DNA of 64,000 nt. Origin: a virus. The DNA is taken from positions 1 to 64,000 of the IMG/VR virus record IMGVR_UViG_3300035703_000047; one strand, given 5' to 3'. The notes under the pieces were generated by a model that did no database searches, was not told the origin of the DNA, and saw nothing but the letters and a program-made list of their open reading frames with translations. Every line of letters begins with the position of its first letter. Within the stretch, counting starts at the first letter, position 1. The position numbers and the translations under genes were made by a program. Shown piece after piece: positions 6,191 to 15,622 of this stretch.

Positions 6191-9100
6191 TTAACAATTC
6201 CAGGCTCTCAAACTTTTGTTAATTCTGGAATCAGGATCGTTAGCAGTTTTAGCAGAAGTAAGTTTCTCCTTCATGCCTTTCATTCTTGAACAAAATGATG
6301 CACGACGAGGATTACCAACTTTCTTTGAAGGTGCCTTCAAATCAGAACCAGGATTCTCGCGTTCGTAGGACTTACGGCCTTTTTCGTTTAATCCGCCTGA
6401 CTCAGACTTTCCCTCTTTCTTTGTCCATGCAGCAGACTCACCAAGTTTGGAAGCACGTCGTTTTGCCTTGTTTCCAGAACCTCTATCTCTGTTTTTACCC
6501 ACAACACTTGCCCAGTAATCTTTATTTTTTCTATTTGCTTCACCACCAATACTGCGTTCATCTTCTGGAGCACTTATTCCACCACGCTTTCTCACTGGTG
6601 GTTCTTCCTTTTGACGCCTTCTTTGTTTTTTGAAGTCATCCATGGTCATACCCTCTTCAATTTCAGTTTCTTCTTTAGAAACTACCATCATCATAGGATT
6701 TCTAGATCCCATTAATCTTGCCTTGGTTTTTACAAGATTAACTTTAGTTGGAAGATCTCTCATATCTTTTTTAGGGGTTTCTTCCTTCTCTTTTTCATCG
6801 CATCCACAACCCTCACTCATATTCGGATTAATCTCAATTTTATTTTTCTTTTTTGTCACATCAATAATTTTTTGTTGTGGTTCTTTGATTGATTGATCGT
6901 CAACTTCAAAAATAAATTCTTCTCTCCAATTGGAATACTCTTCCATTCTTGACTTAATAAGTGAAGATTTCAATGCTGGATTTCTTCTAGCTCTTTGACC
7001 TAGACTCATTCCAGTTTCTCTTTTGGGTTTACCAGTTTCACCTGCAGCAGGAAGTCTTTTTGTAGATGGAACTAGTTTCTTTCTCTCTGGACTTACAGGT
7101 AACTTTTTCCTTTCTGGAGTACCAGATAATTTTTTAGGAGTTGTGTCGGTCTTTTTTTCATCACTTTTTATAGAAACTCTCTCTGCAGATGTAGTTTCTG
7201 GTTTAGATTCAGATTTTACTGGTTCCTTCTTTTCGGATTTAGGAGGTTCAGATCCCTTCTCACCTTTTTTTTCTGTTGCTTTTTTATAAGCATACTTACC
7301 AAGAGCAACTCCAGTTTTAGCAACTGCTGAAACCAAATTTCCAACATTACTTACACCTGCAGATACTGCTTCAGTATCTTTTTTATCCCCAGCAACTTTT
7401 ATAGGTTTACTCCAAGCAGACTTAATATCCCCTTTCAGTTCAGATCTTCTTTTTTTCCTAGACTGTTCCCTTTCTTTTATCTGACTAATTTTTTCCTTTT
7501 CCTTTCTCTCCAATTCTTTTTGTCTTTCTTTAGATTTACTTTGTTTTGCCTTTTCTTCCTCTTTTGATTTTCTGGTTTCCTCCTTTTTTCTTTCCTGTTC
7601 GGATTTCTTTTGTTCCCTCTCTTTTTTACTCTTCTCAGTATAACTGAGTCTTTCGCGTTGTCTTTCAGTTCTAGCAGCTTCTTTTTCCTTTTCAGCCTCT
7701 CTTGCAATTCTTGCAGCCTTTACTCTACCAGCAGCAGAAGTTCTTGCAGCTCTTTCAGTTGCAGTGTTTCTGGTCTTTACTTCGTCTTTTGCTTTTTCTT
7801 TTTTTGTCTTCTCTTTATCTTCCTTTGGAGTTTCTTTTTCCTTGACTTCATCTCTCATCATCTTATTAGCTTTAGTAGCTACTTTAGCTTGATGAAGTCT
7901 ATCTTGCTGCTTTTTTGAGCGTTCTTCTCTCCTGGCTTTTGCAGCCATAAGTTGTGCATCAGAAACTTCTAGAAGAATTCTATCTACTAAACACAACTCC
8001 TCTTTAGTATCTTCTTTCTTTTCAGGAAGTCCTTCATGTTTTGTCTTTGCAAAATCTCTTGCAGCTTTCTTAGACATGCCAGATGCAGCCTTTGCAACTT
8101 CGGGAGATGCGGGAGTCCCACCTTTCTTCGCGGCATAAACCATACCCATAAATCTTTGTTGTGCTCTACTTAGAGACTTTTCTTCAAGATATCCTTCACC
8201 CATTGCTTTTTGCTTGCGGAGTTTCTTGGGATTCTTCGTCTTATCTGCTGAGTAGTTACTATCATCACCCTCAGGGTCCATAGAACTGCGATGTCTTGTT
8301 CTTCTTTCTTCATCATCCAGTTTTGCACGGTTGGACTTTGCCTCATCTGGAGAATATGTTCTACCACTGTTGTACCATTCTTTACCTACATGACCTCTCT
8401 TCTTAGCATCGGCAGAGGCTTCTCTACGCTTGAGTTTTCTGCGGTTTGCTTTGAAGTCCTTCATGGACATTCCTTCATCAAGATCGTTTTCCTCTTTCTG
8501 AACACGAAACTTTCCACCAGTTTCCTTATGAGTATCAGAAAGTTCATCAGCTCTATCATGAGCATACTTTCTACTCTTTACTGGTTTGCCAATTTTCTTT
8601 TCTTTCTTACCATCGTGAGAACCATATACCTGATATGGCATTTCCTCAATGTATTCCTCTTTAGTTACAAGTCCAATCGGATTTTTATTTTTCTTTGTAA
8701 TTTTATCATGAGCTTTAATAGAAATCTCTTGATAATCTGCATAAGTTTTACCTGCAGATGGACCTTCTCTACCAGGACTTTTTGCAGCCTTACCACCTTT
8801 TTCTTTTCTTTCCTCAGCTCTTTCTCTTGCAGCAACCTTTCTCATCTCACGACGATACTCTTTATCCTCTTCAACCATTTCACCTTCTGGTTCAAAGTGA
8901 GCAACCTGAGTGGTTTTTACACTTGGTTTAGAAGCTCCCTTAAATGCTGGAAATCCACCCGGATATGATTTGAGAACAGGACTATCAAGTTTTTTTCTAG
9001 TCTTATTCAAAACATCATCATCTCCATGGTATCCTTGTCTTTGATCCCCTACTACTCTTCTCGCTCTATCACCAATATCACTCTCGTCAATCTGTTCGAC

Positions 9101-9523
9101 ATCTTCTTTCATTTTTTCTCTTCTAGCCTTTGACTTCGCAAGAATTCTCTCACGAGCAGCTTCCTGTTCAGACTTGGGGATATTAAACATATCTCTATCA
9201 GTCTTCAGTCTTTCCTGAGGGGGAATGACTTTAGCTCTAACTTTTCTACGATTTAAAAGATACTTATCAGACTTATCGTGATCTCCGTCGTTGTCAATAT
9301 CCTTATCTTCCTGACCTACTGGGTCAAGAGCTTCTTCTACTTTCTTTTTCTTGTCAGCAGCAATCGCAGCACCAACAGTAGCTCTTCTCTTCTTCAAATA
9401 GCTATCGGAAGAATCCGAATCACCATCATTATCCACGTCGTCATCTTCTTGACCGACTGGATCTAATTTTTTAGATGCTTTAGCTTCTGCAACAATACGC
9501 GAAAATTCTTCCCAACTAGCCAT
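6191..9523 (-). CDS. Large charged virion protein with DUF6321 C-terminus
   Basis: 1110 residues, extremely rich in Lys/Glu/Arg. Two copies of a DPVGQED-DxDNDGDxDxSDxYL motif (near residues 21 and 66) look like Ca2+-binding loops. Residues about 530-720 are a long KE-rich helix or coiled coil. Two related helices are seen (EGMSMKDFKANRRKLKRRE and EGMTMDDFKKQRRRQKEE). The C-terminal 90 residues (AAWTKKEGKSESGG, NEKGRKSYERENPGSDLK, SRINKSLRAWNC) are the DUF6321 signature. The N-terminus MASWEEFSRIVAEA may be a cleavable head leader. It has its own late element. A role as an internal head or long structural protein is inferred. Confidence 0.85.
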   Translation of the reverse strand: MASWEEFSRIVAEAKASKKLDPVGQEDDDVDNDGDSDSSDSYLKKRRATVGAAIAADKKKKVEEALDPVGQEDKDIDNDGDHDKSDKYLLNRRKVRAKVIPPQERLKTDRDMFNIPKSEQEAARERILAKSKARREKMKEDVEQIDESDIGDRARRVVGDQRQGYHGDDDVLNKTRKKLDSPVLKSYPGGFPAFKGASKPSVKTTQVAHFEPEGEMVEEDKEYRREMRKVAARERAEERKEKGGKAAKSPGREGPSAGKTYADYQEISIKAHDKITKKNKNPIGLVTKEEYIEEMPYQVYGSHDGKKEKKIGKPVKSRKYAHDRADELSDTHKETGGKFRVQKEENDLDEGMSMKDFKANRRKLKRREASADAKKRGHVGKEWYNSGRTYSPDEAKSNRAKLDDEERRTRHRSSMDPEGDDSNYSADKTKNPKKLRKQKAMGEGYLEEKSLSRAQQRFMGMVYAAKKGGTPASPEVAKAASGMSKKAARDFAKTKHEGLPEKKEDTKEELCLVDRILLEVSDAQLMAAKARREERSKKQQDRLHQAKVATKANKMMRDEVKEKETPKEDKEKTKKEKAKDEVKTRNTATERAARTSAAGRVKAARIAREAEKEKEAARTERQRERLSYTEKSKKEREQKKSEQERKKEETRKSKEEEKAKQSKSKERQKELERKEKEKISQIKEREQSRKKRRSELKGDIKSAWSKPIKVAGDKKDTEAVSAGVSNVGNLVSAVAKTGVALGKYAYKKATEKKGEKGSEPPKSEKKEPVKSESKPETTSAERVSIKSDEKKTDTTPKKLSGTPERKKLPVSPERKKLVPSTKRLPAAGETGKPKRETGMSLGQRARRNPALKSSLIKSRMEEYSNWREEFIFEVDDQSIKEPQQKIIDVTKKKNKIEINPNMSEGCGCDEKEKEETPKKDMRDLPTKVNLVKTKARLMGSRNPMMMVVSKEETEIEEGMTMDDFKKQRRRQKEEPPVRKRGGISAPEDERSIGGEANRKNKDYWASVVGKNRDRGSGNKAKRRASKLGESAAWTKKEGKSESGGLNEKGRKSYERENPGSDLKAPSKKVGNPRRASFCSRMKGMKEKLTSAKTANDPDSRINKSLRAWNC

Positions 9524-9548
9524 TTATTTTGTAGAAATACTGCTAGTT

Positions 9549-10802
9549 TTATTTATTCTTTTTGCCCTTACGGAATTTATCGTAAATGGAAGCAATCTTA
9601 ACACCAGTATAACTCTTAACCTCTTGACCTGGAGTTAATGACTGAACATAGTCTCTATACTCATCTGTACCAATCTCATGGGGATTCTCAACAAGATCTT
9701 TCAACCACGACTTAAACATTATACCGTCTTCAGTAACACAAATAACATAATTTGTTCCCCTACGAATAACTTCTCCAGTCAACCCTGTATTCATATTTTC
9801 GACAAGATTACCAACCCCATAAATGTGATCTACAAGATACGCATCTCTCATACCTTCTTCATCGAGTTTAGGAGCAACCTCCCATACTTCAGTCTCCTCA
9901 CTCACATTCATAGATCTACGAAGGACATTAAAGAGTTCCATTTTTTCCATGTTAGTAAGAGTATCTGGAACACCCTTTGCAAACTTCACAAAATTACCTT
10001 CCGCTGCAGCCAAACGAAGTTTAGATGCAGACATTCCAGTTACATCATCAGAGTCTGGATCTCTATCTCCTGCAGAAACTACTTCTAGTTGATCATAGTT
10101 ATAGAGTTCACCATTATACTTGTGACTTAAACCTTGAAACTCACTAAGTCTATCAGCACCAACCATAATGATCATGTTCTTATGACCTTCTTCATTTGAA
10201 CCAGTCAGTACATTGAAAATTGTCTTAGAACCCTTGTCATCAATAATACTATCCGCATAATCAGGGAACATTTGACGCATGTAAGAAATCTTCATCTGTG
10301 GAGTTAAAGGATTCTTCTTTGCGTCTTGTGAACGAGATGGGTAGATTCTTAGTTCATAACCTCTCTTTTCCGCTTCTTTTGCAGCTCTCTTTAAAAGTTT
10401 TTCGTGTCCAACTGTCGGTGGATTAAATCTACCAAATACTACTACAACTCCAGGTGTTTCTGGAACTGGCATTTCTGCAGGAACTTGTTCTTGAGAAGAT
10501 TGTTGTTCTGGTGGAACTTGTTGTGTAGTTTGTTGAGTAGGTTCTTGTGTAACATCCTGTTGTGTTTGTTGTGCAACTTGTGGTTGTGCTGCAGGTGTTT
10601 GTGGTTGACTTGGAGAGTCCTTTTGACCTGGGGTATTATCACTACCAAAAAATTTCAGTTTACCAGCCACGGTTTTAGCAACAAATTCGCCTTGCTTATC
10701 GTACCATCCTCCATGGCCATCTCCAGTCAAACCAAGTCTTTTGGCTTCGGAAGATGCAGAGGTTTCTCTGGCTTCGATGAGGAAGTTACTAAAATTTTTC
10801 AT
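9549..10802 (-). CDS. Nucleotidyltransferase (cytidylyltransferase-like) with capsid-targeting-like leader
   Basis: 417 residues. The leader MKNFSNFLIEARE matches the T4 internal-protein targeting form, with likely cleavage after LIE. A Gln/Pro-rich linker occupies about residues 60-118. The nucleotidyltransferase core follows: VVVVFGRFNPPTVGHEKLL carries the (H/T)xGH-type nucleotide-binding motif, and TGMSASKLRLAAAEG corresponds to the ISSTxxR motif. The C-terminal 110 residues are not recognised. The family transfers nucleotidyl groups to small phosphates (NMN, phosphopantetheine or sugar alcohol phosphates); the substrate cannot be told. Late element upstream. Confidence 0.85.
   Translation of the reverse strand: MKNFSNFLIEARETSASSEAKRLGLTGDGHGGWYDKQGEFVAKTVAGKLKFFGSDNTPGQKDSPSQPQTPAAQPQVAQQTQQDVTQEPTQQTTQQVPPEQQSSQEQVPAEMPVPETPGVVVVFGRFNPPTVGHEKLLKRAAKEAEKRGYELRIYPSRSQDAKKNPLTPQMKISYMRQMFPDYADSIIDDKGSKTIFNVLTGSNEEGHKNMIIMVGADRLSEFQGLSHKYNGELYNYDQLEVVSAGDRDPDSDDVTGMSASKLRLAAAEGNFVKFAKGVPDTLTNMEKMELFNVLRRSMNVSEETEVWEVAPKLDEEGMRDAYLVDHIYGVGNLVENMNTGLTGEVIRRGTNYVICVTEDGIMFKSWLKDLVENPHEIGTDEYRDYVQSLTPGQEVKSYTGVKIASIYDKFRKGKKNK
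9550..9557 (-). promoter_or_regulatory. Late promoter AATAAATA
   Basis: 27 bases upstream of the 1110-residue DUF6321 gene, overlapping the stop of the nucleotidyltransferase gene. Confidence 0.65.
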
Positions 10803-10835
10803 TATTAACTGAGTAGGATTCCTTAACCATAAAGG

Positions 10836-10843
10836 TATTTATT
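10836..10843 (-). promoter_or_regulatory. Late promoter AATAAATA
   Basis: 34 bases upstream of the nucleotidyltransferase gene, overlapping the 3' end of the preceding gene. Confidence 0.65.
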
Positions 10844-11912
10844 ATTTTTCTTTTGGTGCATAAGCTGCTGGACCAGCTTCCACATAAAATTTTAATTCTT
10901 TAATTTGGAAGTCTTCCCCACTTCCAGCAACTCTTTTTTTAAATCTTAACTGAAACAGTTCTTTATTTCCAGGAACTATTTTAAATTTTAAGTTATCTCC
11001 AGTTTTTTGTACATCTATTGATGTTGTTTTTTGTTGAAGCTCATTTATGTAATCAACAGTAATTTCTTTTATTTTTGTTTTATCAATATCAACTACATTA
11101 GCTAAATCAGATCCAAAAGTCATGGACTTAAATAATTCAAAAGCTTGATCTTTAAAAGTAGAATTTCTAGAAGCATCCTCAAGTGATTCCAAAGTTTCTT
11201 TATATAATTCTTTAATAGTATCTACCTTTAATTTTTTTTCTAATGGAGTTCTTGCTTGTGCAAGTTGTTCTCCCAATATTTTTCTATATTTTGTTTCGTT
11301 TGGAAGTGTAACTCCAAATCTTTTTACAATGTCCATCATTCCATTAAATGGACTTAAGTTAGCTAAGGTTTTACTTCCAGACTTCAAAGAAAAACTCAAT
11401 GTCCTATCAAGTTGTTTAGTTCCATTCATAGTTACACTAACTTCTAAATCACCCTTAATATCCCCACCAGAAGATTCTCCAGCAATCCCATCAGCATTAA
11501 TGAGAATATCAACTTTATCTGACTTATTGTTTTTTAAATAACTGTCTTTTGTTCTCCGAATAAGATCTTGATAATGTGTTTTAGTGAACGTAATCAGATT
11601 ATCAATCTTTCTATCAATGTTTCCTACGTCTGCACTTTTCTCATAAAGTGGTGCATAGTTTGGCCCAAATGCCATGTTTGTAGATTCATACTTTAATCTA
11701 ATAATTAATGTAACCTTAATTTGATCTTGCGGACGACCATCTTTAAATTCTCTAACTACAATTTCAGATCTACCATTTTTAAAAATACCTGGATCGATTT
11801 GTCTTCTCCACTTATTGACATTCGATTTATTAATCGTACCATTTGCAAATAACTCGGCAAGACAGATGGCAAAAACGCCCTCCATCACATCTCCCTCATT
11901 TAACTTTGCCAT
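10842..11912 (-). CDS. Unknown late protein, possibly nuclease-fold, 356 aa
   Basis: The start is the ATG at 11912 (MAKLNEGDVMEGVFAICLAE); an in-frame TTG three codons earlier lies in the terminator hairpin. The protein is soluble and mixed alpha/beta. A segment GGDIKGDLEVSV followed by LSFSLKSGSKTLANLSPFNG looks like the strand-D...(x)xK arrangement of restriction-type PD-(D/E)xK nucleases, but the acidic residue before K is replaced by Ser or Leu. No family is assigned with confidence. A late element sits 24 bases upstream in the loop of the preceding terminator. Confidence 0.7.
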   Translation of the reverse strand: MAKLNEGDVMEGVFAICLAELFANGTINKSNVNKWRRQIDPGIFKNGRSEIVVREFKDGRPQDQIKVTLIIRLKYESTNMAFGPNYAPLYEKSADVGNIDRKIDNLITFTKTHYQDLIRRTKDSYLKNNKSDKVDILINADGIAGESSGGDIKGDLEVSVTMNGTKQLDRTLSFSLKSGSKTLANLSPFNGMMDIVKRFGVTLPNETKYRKILGEQLAQARTPLEKKLKVDTIKELYKETLESLEDASRNSTFKDQAFELFKSMTFGSDLANVVDIDKTKIKEITVDYINELQQKTTSIDVQKTGDNLKFKIVPGNKELFQLRFKKRVAGSGEDFQIKELKFYVEAGPAAYAPKEK

Positions 11913-11922
11913 AAGTACCAAA

Positions 11923-11952
11923 AAACCCTTCCAAATATTTATGGAAGGGTTT
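11923..11952 (-). terminator. Rho-independent terminator (11-bp stem)
   Basis: AAACCCTTCCA and TGGAAGGGTTT pair perfectly around an 8-base loop, followed on the minus strand by TTTT. It ends the replication operon after the 59-residue gene downstream of MazG. Confidence 0.85.
11936..11943 (-). promoter_or_regulatory. Late promoter CATAAATA in terminator loop
   Basis: Located in the loop of the 11923-11952 terminator, 24 bases upstream of the 356-residue late gene, so early transcripts end where late ones start. Confidence 0.65.
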
Positions 11953-11956
11953 CAAA

Positions 11957-12136
11957 TTATTTGTTAGAAATATAGTTTTCCATTGCCTCATCAAGATTCA
12001 AAAGAACTTCACGAATATTAGAGATTCGTTTTGGTTCCGTTGGACCTTCAGCATAACCCTTTTGAGCATCAATCAAAGCCATAAGAACTTCACTCGATTC
12101 TTCAAAAGTCATCTCAAGAACTACTTTCTTTTTCAC
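11957..12136 (-). CDS. Small acidic helical protein, 59 aa
   Basis: The frame starts at GTG 12136, overlapping the mazG stop (GTGA); an in-frame ATG follows eight codons later. Sequence features include LEMTFEESSEVLMALIDAQ and ISNIREVLLNLDEAMENYI: two helices, soluble. It ends just before the operon terminator. No homologue is recognised. Confidence 0.65.
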   Translation of the reverse strand: MKKKVVLEMTFEESSEVLMALIDAQKGYAEGPTEPKRISNIREVLLNLDEAMENYISNK

Positions 12137-12543
12137 AGATCACCTTCCACCCGGTTCTCGGAATAGTACGGATCAAAAGAACCACCAGGATAGCGTTTCT
12201 CAAGTTTAGTTACATTACCTGCGATGACTTCATCAATAGTAACTCCAAGAGCCATACAAGCTTGTGCAACATACCACATAATATCACCAAGTTCAATGAT
12301 AAGATGATGTCGGTTATCTTCATTGAAGGGTTTACCTTGGAAGATCATTTTCTTAATGATCTCAAGAAACTCCCCACCCTCAGCATTGATACCAACGCCT
12401 GCAGTCAAAAGTCGTTCAATATTTGCACCTTTCTCATCCAGTTCTACAAGACGATTAGAAAGAGCAAGAAAATCAGTAGATGCTTCAGAAGTCACTGCAT
12501 CTACAAAATGAGTATATTTTGCAAAGTCAATATTTTTAGTCAT
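12133..12543 (-). CDS. mazG: MazG-type nucleoside triphosphate pyrophosphohydrolase
   Basis: 136 residues, all-alpha NTP-PPase. The family motif is split as EGGEFLEIIKKMIFQGKP (residues 56-73; EExxE-type metal ligands) and HHLIIELGDIMWYVAQA (79-95; ExxD). Cyanophage MazG proteins of this length hydrolyse (d)NTPs and have been suggested to affect host (p)ppGpp or nucleotide pools. Its ATG overlaps the gp41 stop, so it is made with the replisome genes. Confidence 0.93.
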   Translation of the reverse strand: MTKNIDFAKYTHFVDAVTSEASTDFLALSNRLVELDEKGANIERLLTAGVGINAEGGEFLEIIKKMIFQGKPFNEDNRHHLIIELGDIMWYVAQACMALGVTIDEVIAGNVTKLEKRYPGGSFDPYYSENRVEGDL

Positions 12544-13925
12544 CAGAATTTAAATCCCTCGAATGATTTTTTAGGTCCTGTTTTCTTTTCCTCATAAGTA
12601 TACTCCTCTTCTTGTCCAGAGTCAAGTATATCACTTTGAGCACTCTGTTCACAATCATAGAGTCGCATCTTTGCACGATCGATTCCTACAATAAATCTTT
12701 TATTGATTGTAGGATCATTATAACGGTTCTTCAATTGTTTTACCATAATCTGTCCCAACTCTTCAAGCTCTTCTGTTCCAATAAGGGCAAACATAAGATC
12801 AGCAGTAGCAGGGAGACCAAAGGACTCACTAGTATCAGTAAGTTCAACATCGCTATTACCATAACCTGAACGAGTAGTCTGAGTAGCGGAGACAATCGGG
12901 AGGTTAAACTCAACGGCGAGTCCCCTAAGTTCTTCAGCAATAGCCTTGATATACGAATAAGAATTGACAGAAAGATTACCCTTATACCGAGAGGAAGCAC
13001 AAATATTAAGGTAATCAATGAAGATAATATCAGGCTTAAATGACTTCTTAAGTGCAAGTTCATTAAGAAGTGACTTAAAGTGTCCACTATGCGCCGATGC
13101 AGTTGGATACTCTTTAATTATAAGAGTTCCTTGAGTCTTCTTTGCAAGATTACTAACTTTTGTCTCAAACATTTGGCGAGGAAGATTAGCAATTTCTTGA
13201 ATATTAACATTTAAAAGATTTGCGTCAATCCTTTCAGCAATCCTTTCTTCAGCCATCTCCATAGTAATATAAAGTACATTCTTACCGCGAAGAAGAACAG
13301 AAGCAGCAAAATGACACATGAATAGAGACTTACCAACACCAGTGCCTGCAAGAGCAATGTTGAGAGTTTTATTAGGAATTCCACCCTTTGTAATCTTGTT
13401 GAAGAATTCCAAATCAAAAGGAATTTTTTCTTCGGTCTGATGGTAAAATTCGTATCGTTCTCCATAGTCCTGAAGGTAATCGTGACCTACATTCGTATCA
13501 AAACTAACTGCAAGTGCATCTGAAAGAATAGATGGGATTGCATCTTTAGTTTTCTTAGAGTCCTTACCATCGACAATAGAGATAGACTCCATCAATGCAA
13601 GATAGATGGCTTTATCACGACACCACTTCTCAGTAGTATCACATAGCCAAGATGTATCTAGAAGAGATTCATCAAGACCAAAAACGTATTGAGTTACTTC
13701 TGCATAAGTATTCTCATTGAGATCTGTACGGTTCTCAACTTCAACATGAAGAATTTCCTTAGTAGGCAGTTTATTATAATTAAAAATAAACTTACAAATC
13801 TCCTCAAAAACTACTTTCTCAGTGTAGTCAGTAAAGTATTCAGTTCGGATAAAAGGTAGAACCTTTCTAGAATATTCTTCATTAAATGCGAGACTCCTGA
13901 GAATAGTAGTTTCAACCCTTTCCAT
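12543..13925 (-). CDS. 41: Replicative DNA helicase, T4 gp41-like
   Basis: 460 residues with start at ATG 13925 ([18 protein letters not shown]), which overlaps the upstream stop. An earlier TTG is unlikely. RecA-type DnaB-family helicase: Walker A AGTGVGKSLFM near residue 195 and Walker B IIFIDYLNI near residue 300. The Q/TT-type sensor SATQTTRSGYG follows. It unwinds the lagging strand in 5'-3' direction and recruits gp61 primase. Co-transcribed with uvsX and mazG. Confidence 0.94.
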   Translation of the reverse strand: MERVETTILRSLAFNEEYSRKVLPFIRTEYFTDYTEKVVFEEICKFIFNYNKLPTKEILHVEVENRTDLNENTYAEVTQYVFGLDESLLDTSWLCDTTEKWCRDKAIYLALMESISIVDGKDSKKTKDAIPSILSDALAVSFDTNVGHDYLQDYGERYEFYHQTEEKIPFDLEFFNKITKGGIPNKTLNIALAGTGVGKSLFMCHFAASVLLRGKNVLYITMEMAEERIAERIDANLLNVNIQEIANLPRQMFETKVSNLAKKTQGTLIIKEYPTASAHSGHFKSLLNELALKKSFKPDIIFIDYLNICASSRYKGNLSVNSYSYIKAIAEELRGLAVEFNLPIVSATQTTRSGYGNSDVELTDTSESFGLPATADLMFALIGTEELEELGQIMVKQLKNRYNDPTINKRFIVGIDRAKMRLYDCEQSAQSDILDSGQEEEYTYEEKKTGPKKSFEGFKF

Positions 13926-14464
13926 TAGTAATAGTGACAATAAGTGGACATAATATACTTAACTCCTTTGTTGACACGCAATCCTGCATGAGGATACTGC
14001 CAAGTAGGAGGAAACACCATGACTGATCCTGTTTTAGGAACAATCTTTTTGTTATGATGAGGAAATTCTGTTTCCCCACCAGTAAAGTCATCATTCAAAT
14101 AATACAAGAAAGCTAAATACCTTCTTGCGGATGCATAATTTTCTACATCAACATGAATATCAAAACGATCGTGACTACGTGAATGATATTTTTTGATGCG
14201 AAACTCCTCCAAAAAAAGTCTTGTTGGATACCATCTAGTGTAATCGGAAAACTCTTTTTTGTAAAGATCCAATACACTCTTTGTTAATAGAGATAGCTTT
14301 TGAATATTTTCCGGATGTTTTTGATTGATATTCAGTTGAGTAAAGTTGGGAGTACCCTTATTATTAATAATTTCTTTGTACCCACTAACATCAAATAGAT
14401 GGATTAAAGTATCGCATAAATCTTTATCAAGTATATTATCATATACCTTGATAAAATCATCCAT
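13925..14464 (-). CDS. 2-oxoglutarate/Fe(II) oxygenase (prolyl 4-hydroxylase-like)
   Basis: 179 residues from ATG 14464 ([10 protein letters not shown]); an in-frame ATG nine codons upstream lies in uvsX. Double-stranded beta-helix features: [10 protein letters not shown] supplies the HxD iron ligands, [19 protein letters not shown] follows, and [21 protein letters not shown] supplies the distal His and the 2OG-binding basic residue. Such enzymes hydroxylate protein or nucleotide targets and are frequent in cyanomyoviruses. The substrate is unknown. It lies between UvsX and gp41 with overlaps on both sides. Confidence 0.9.
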   Translation of the reverse strand: MDDFIKVYDNILDKDLCDTLIHLFDVSGYKEIINNKGTPNFTQLNINQKHPENIQKLSLLTKSVLDLYKKEFSDYTRWYPTRLFLEEFRIKKYHSRSHDRFDIHVDVENYASARRYLAFLYYLNDDFTGGETEFPHHNKKIVPKTGSVMVFPPTWQYPHAGLRVNKGVKYIMSTYCHYY

Positions 14465-15458
14465 AACAAAACTCTTTCTGTGCGATTTCATCTAAAGCTT
14501 GCATTACTTCTGTCGTAAAATATTCTTCGGGATTTGCAAGAATTTGTTTACCATAAATTTTCTTACCATCAATTTCATAGCGACCCGCAACGTTTTTCCA
14601 AAGTCCTCCAATTTCTCCAAGTTCCAATAACCCATAATATCGGTCCAATCCTCTCTCATCGTAGTAGAGACGTACTTCCACATCTTTATTCTCCTTACTT
14701 AAACGCGATTTAGCAGTCTTAGCCTTGATAATATTGCCGACCACTTCTGTTCCATCCTTTTCTTTCTTTTTGCTGAGATAAATGATACTAGAAGCGGCAT
14801 ACTTAAGACCACTGCCGCCGCCCATTTCTTTCGTTGGTACATACGAACCAATAACATCATAAGTATGATTTGTGACAATCATTGGAATTTTTGCTTGTCC
14901 AAGTTTAAGAGTAAGCATACGGAATGCACCTTTAATAAGTTGTGATTTGGTCATGTCACGAACTTCTTTATCATTCAATGCATCCGTGATTTCTTTACTT
15001 GTAGAAAGCATTCCCAAAGAGTCCAACACAAACATACAAGGATTACGTTCAGACTCAGGTTTTTTCATGTAAAGATCTACTGCTTTGAGTGCCGTTCCGC
15101 GAAACTCTTCAACAGTAACAACATTAACAACCACCAAACGAGTAGTATCAATTCCACGAGATTCTAGTAAAGATTTAGTGATAGCAGCCTCAGTGTCAAA
15201 GTAGAGACAGTAACCATCGGGATTATTATCAAGAAAGTTCTTAACCACGGCGAGAGAGAAAAAAGTCTTTCCAGTAGAAGACTCTCCAGCAATAGCAGTA
15301 ATCTTATTCCCAGATACACCACCAAATATGCTACCTGAAACCAGTGCATTAAAAATGTATGAACCCGTGTCAACATAAGTTTCCGTCTCATCAATATCAG
15401 AAGCAAGTTGTGTATACTCACTACCAATTTCTTTTACAATATCTTTAAGAAAATCCAT
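14457..15458 (-). CDS. uvsX: RecA-like recombinase UvsX
   Basis: 333 residues. Walker [11 protein letters not shown] near residue 58 and Walker [11 protein letters not shown] near residue 142; [23 protein letters not shown] corresponds to the L2 DNA-binding loop region. It drives strand invasion for recombination-dependent replication with UvsY and UvsW, both present in this window. It is coupled to the 54-residue gene upstream (TGATG) and overlaps the oxygenase start. Confidence 0.95.
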   Translation of the reverse strand: MDFLKDIVKEIGSEYTQLASDIDETETYVDTGSYIFNALVSGSIFGGVSGNKITAIAGESSTGKTFFSLAVVKNFLDNNPDGYCLYFDTEAAITKSLLESRGIDTTRLVVVNVVTVEEFRGTALKAVDLYMKKPESERNPCMFVLDSLGMLSTSKEITDALNDKEVRDMTKSQLIKGAFRMLTLKLGQAKIPMIVTNHTYDVIGSYVPTKEMGGGSGLKYAASSIIYLSKKKEKDGTEVVGNIIKAKTAKSRLSKENKDVEVRLYYDERGLDRYYGLLELGEIGGLWKNVAGRYEIDGKKIYGKQILANPEEYFTTEVMQALDEIAQKEFCYG

Positions 15459-15622
15459 CAGGCTACCATCCCATATTGTTCACGAAGAATTTTTTTGTAA
15501 GGAAGGCCTTGTTCACGCAATTCCCTTACAAGTTTAAGTTTTTGATATAGTGCCGTATTACCACCCATAGTCATGGCACTAATAATAGTATTCAGTTCAT
15601 CATCATTAATAGGTAAATCCAT
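15458..15622 (-). CDS. Small protein between polymerase and UvsX, 54 aa
   Basis: ATG at 15622 is preceded by a strong GGAGG and its stop overlaps the uvsX ATG. The product begins [20 protein letters not shown] and continues with a basic helix ([20 protein letters not shown]). It is soluble; no function recognised. The tight coupling and good ribosome site support a real gene. Confidence 0.75.
   Translation of the reverse strand: MDLPINDDELNTIISAMTMGGNTALYQKLKLVRELREQGLPYKKILREQYGMVA

Noticed and set aside
8291-8968. 225-codon plus-strand frame
   Set aside because: Low-complexity Phe/Ser/Ile product that mirrors the Lys/Glu-rich minus-strand protein.
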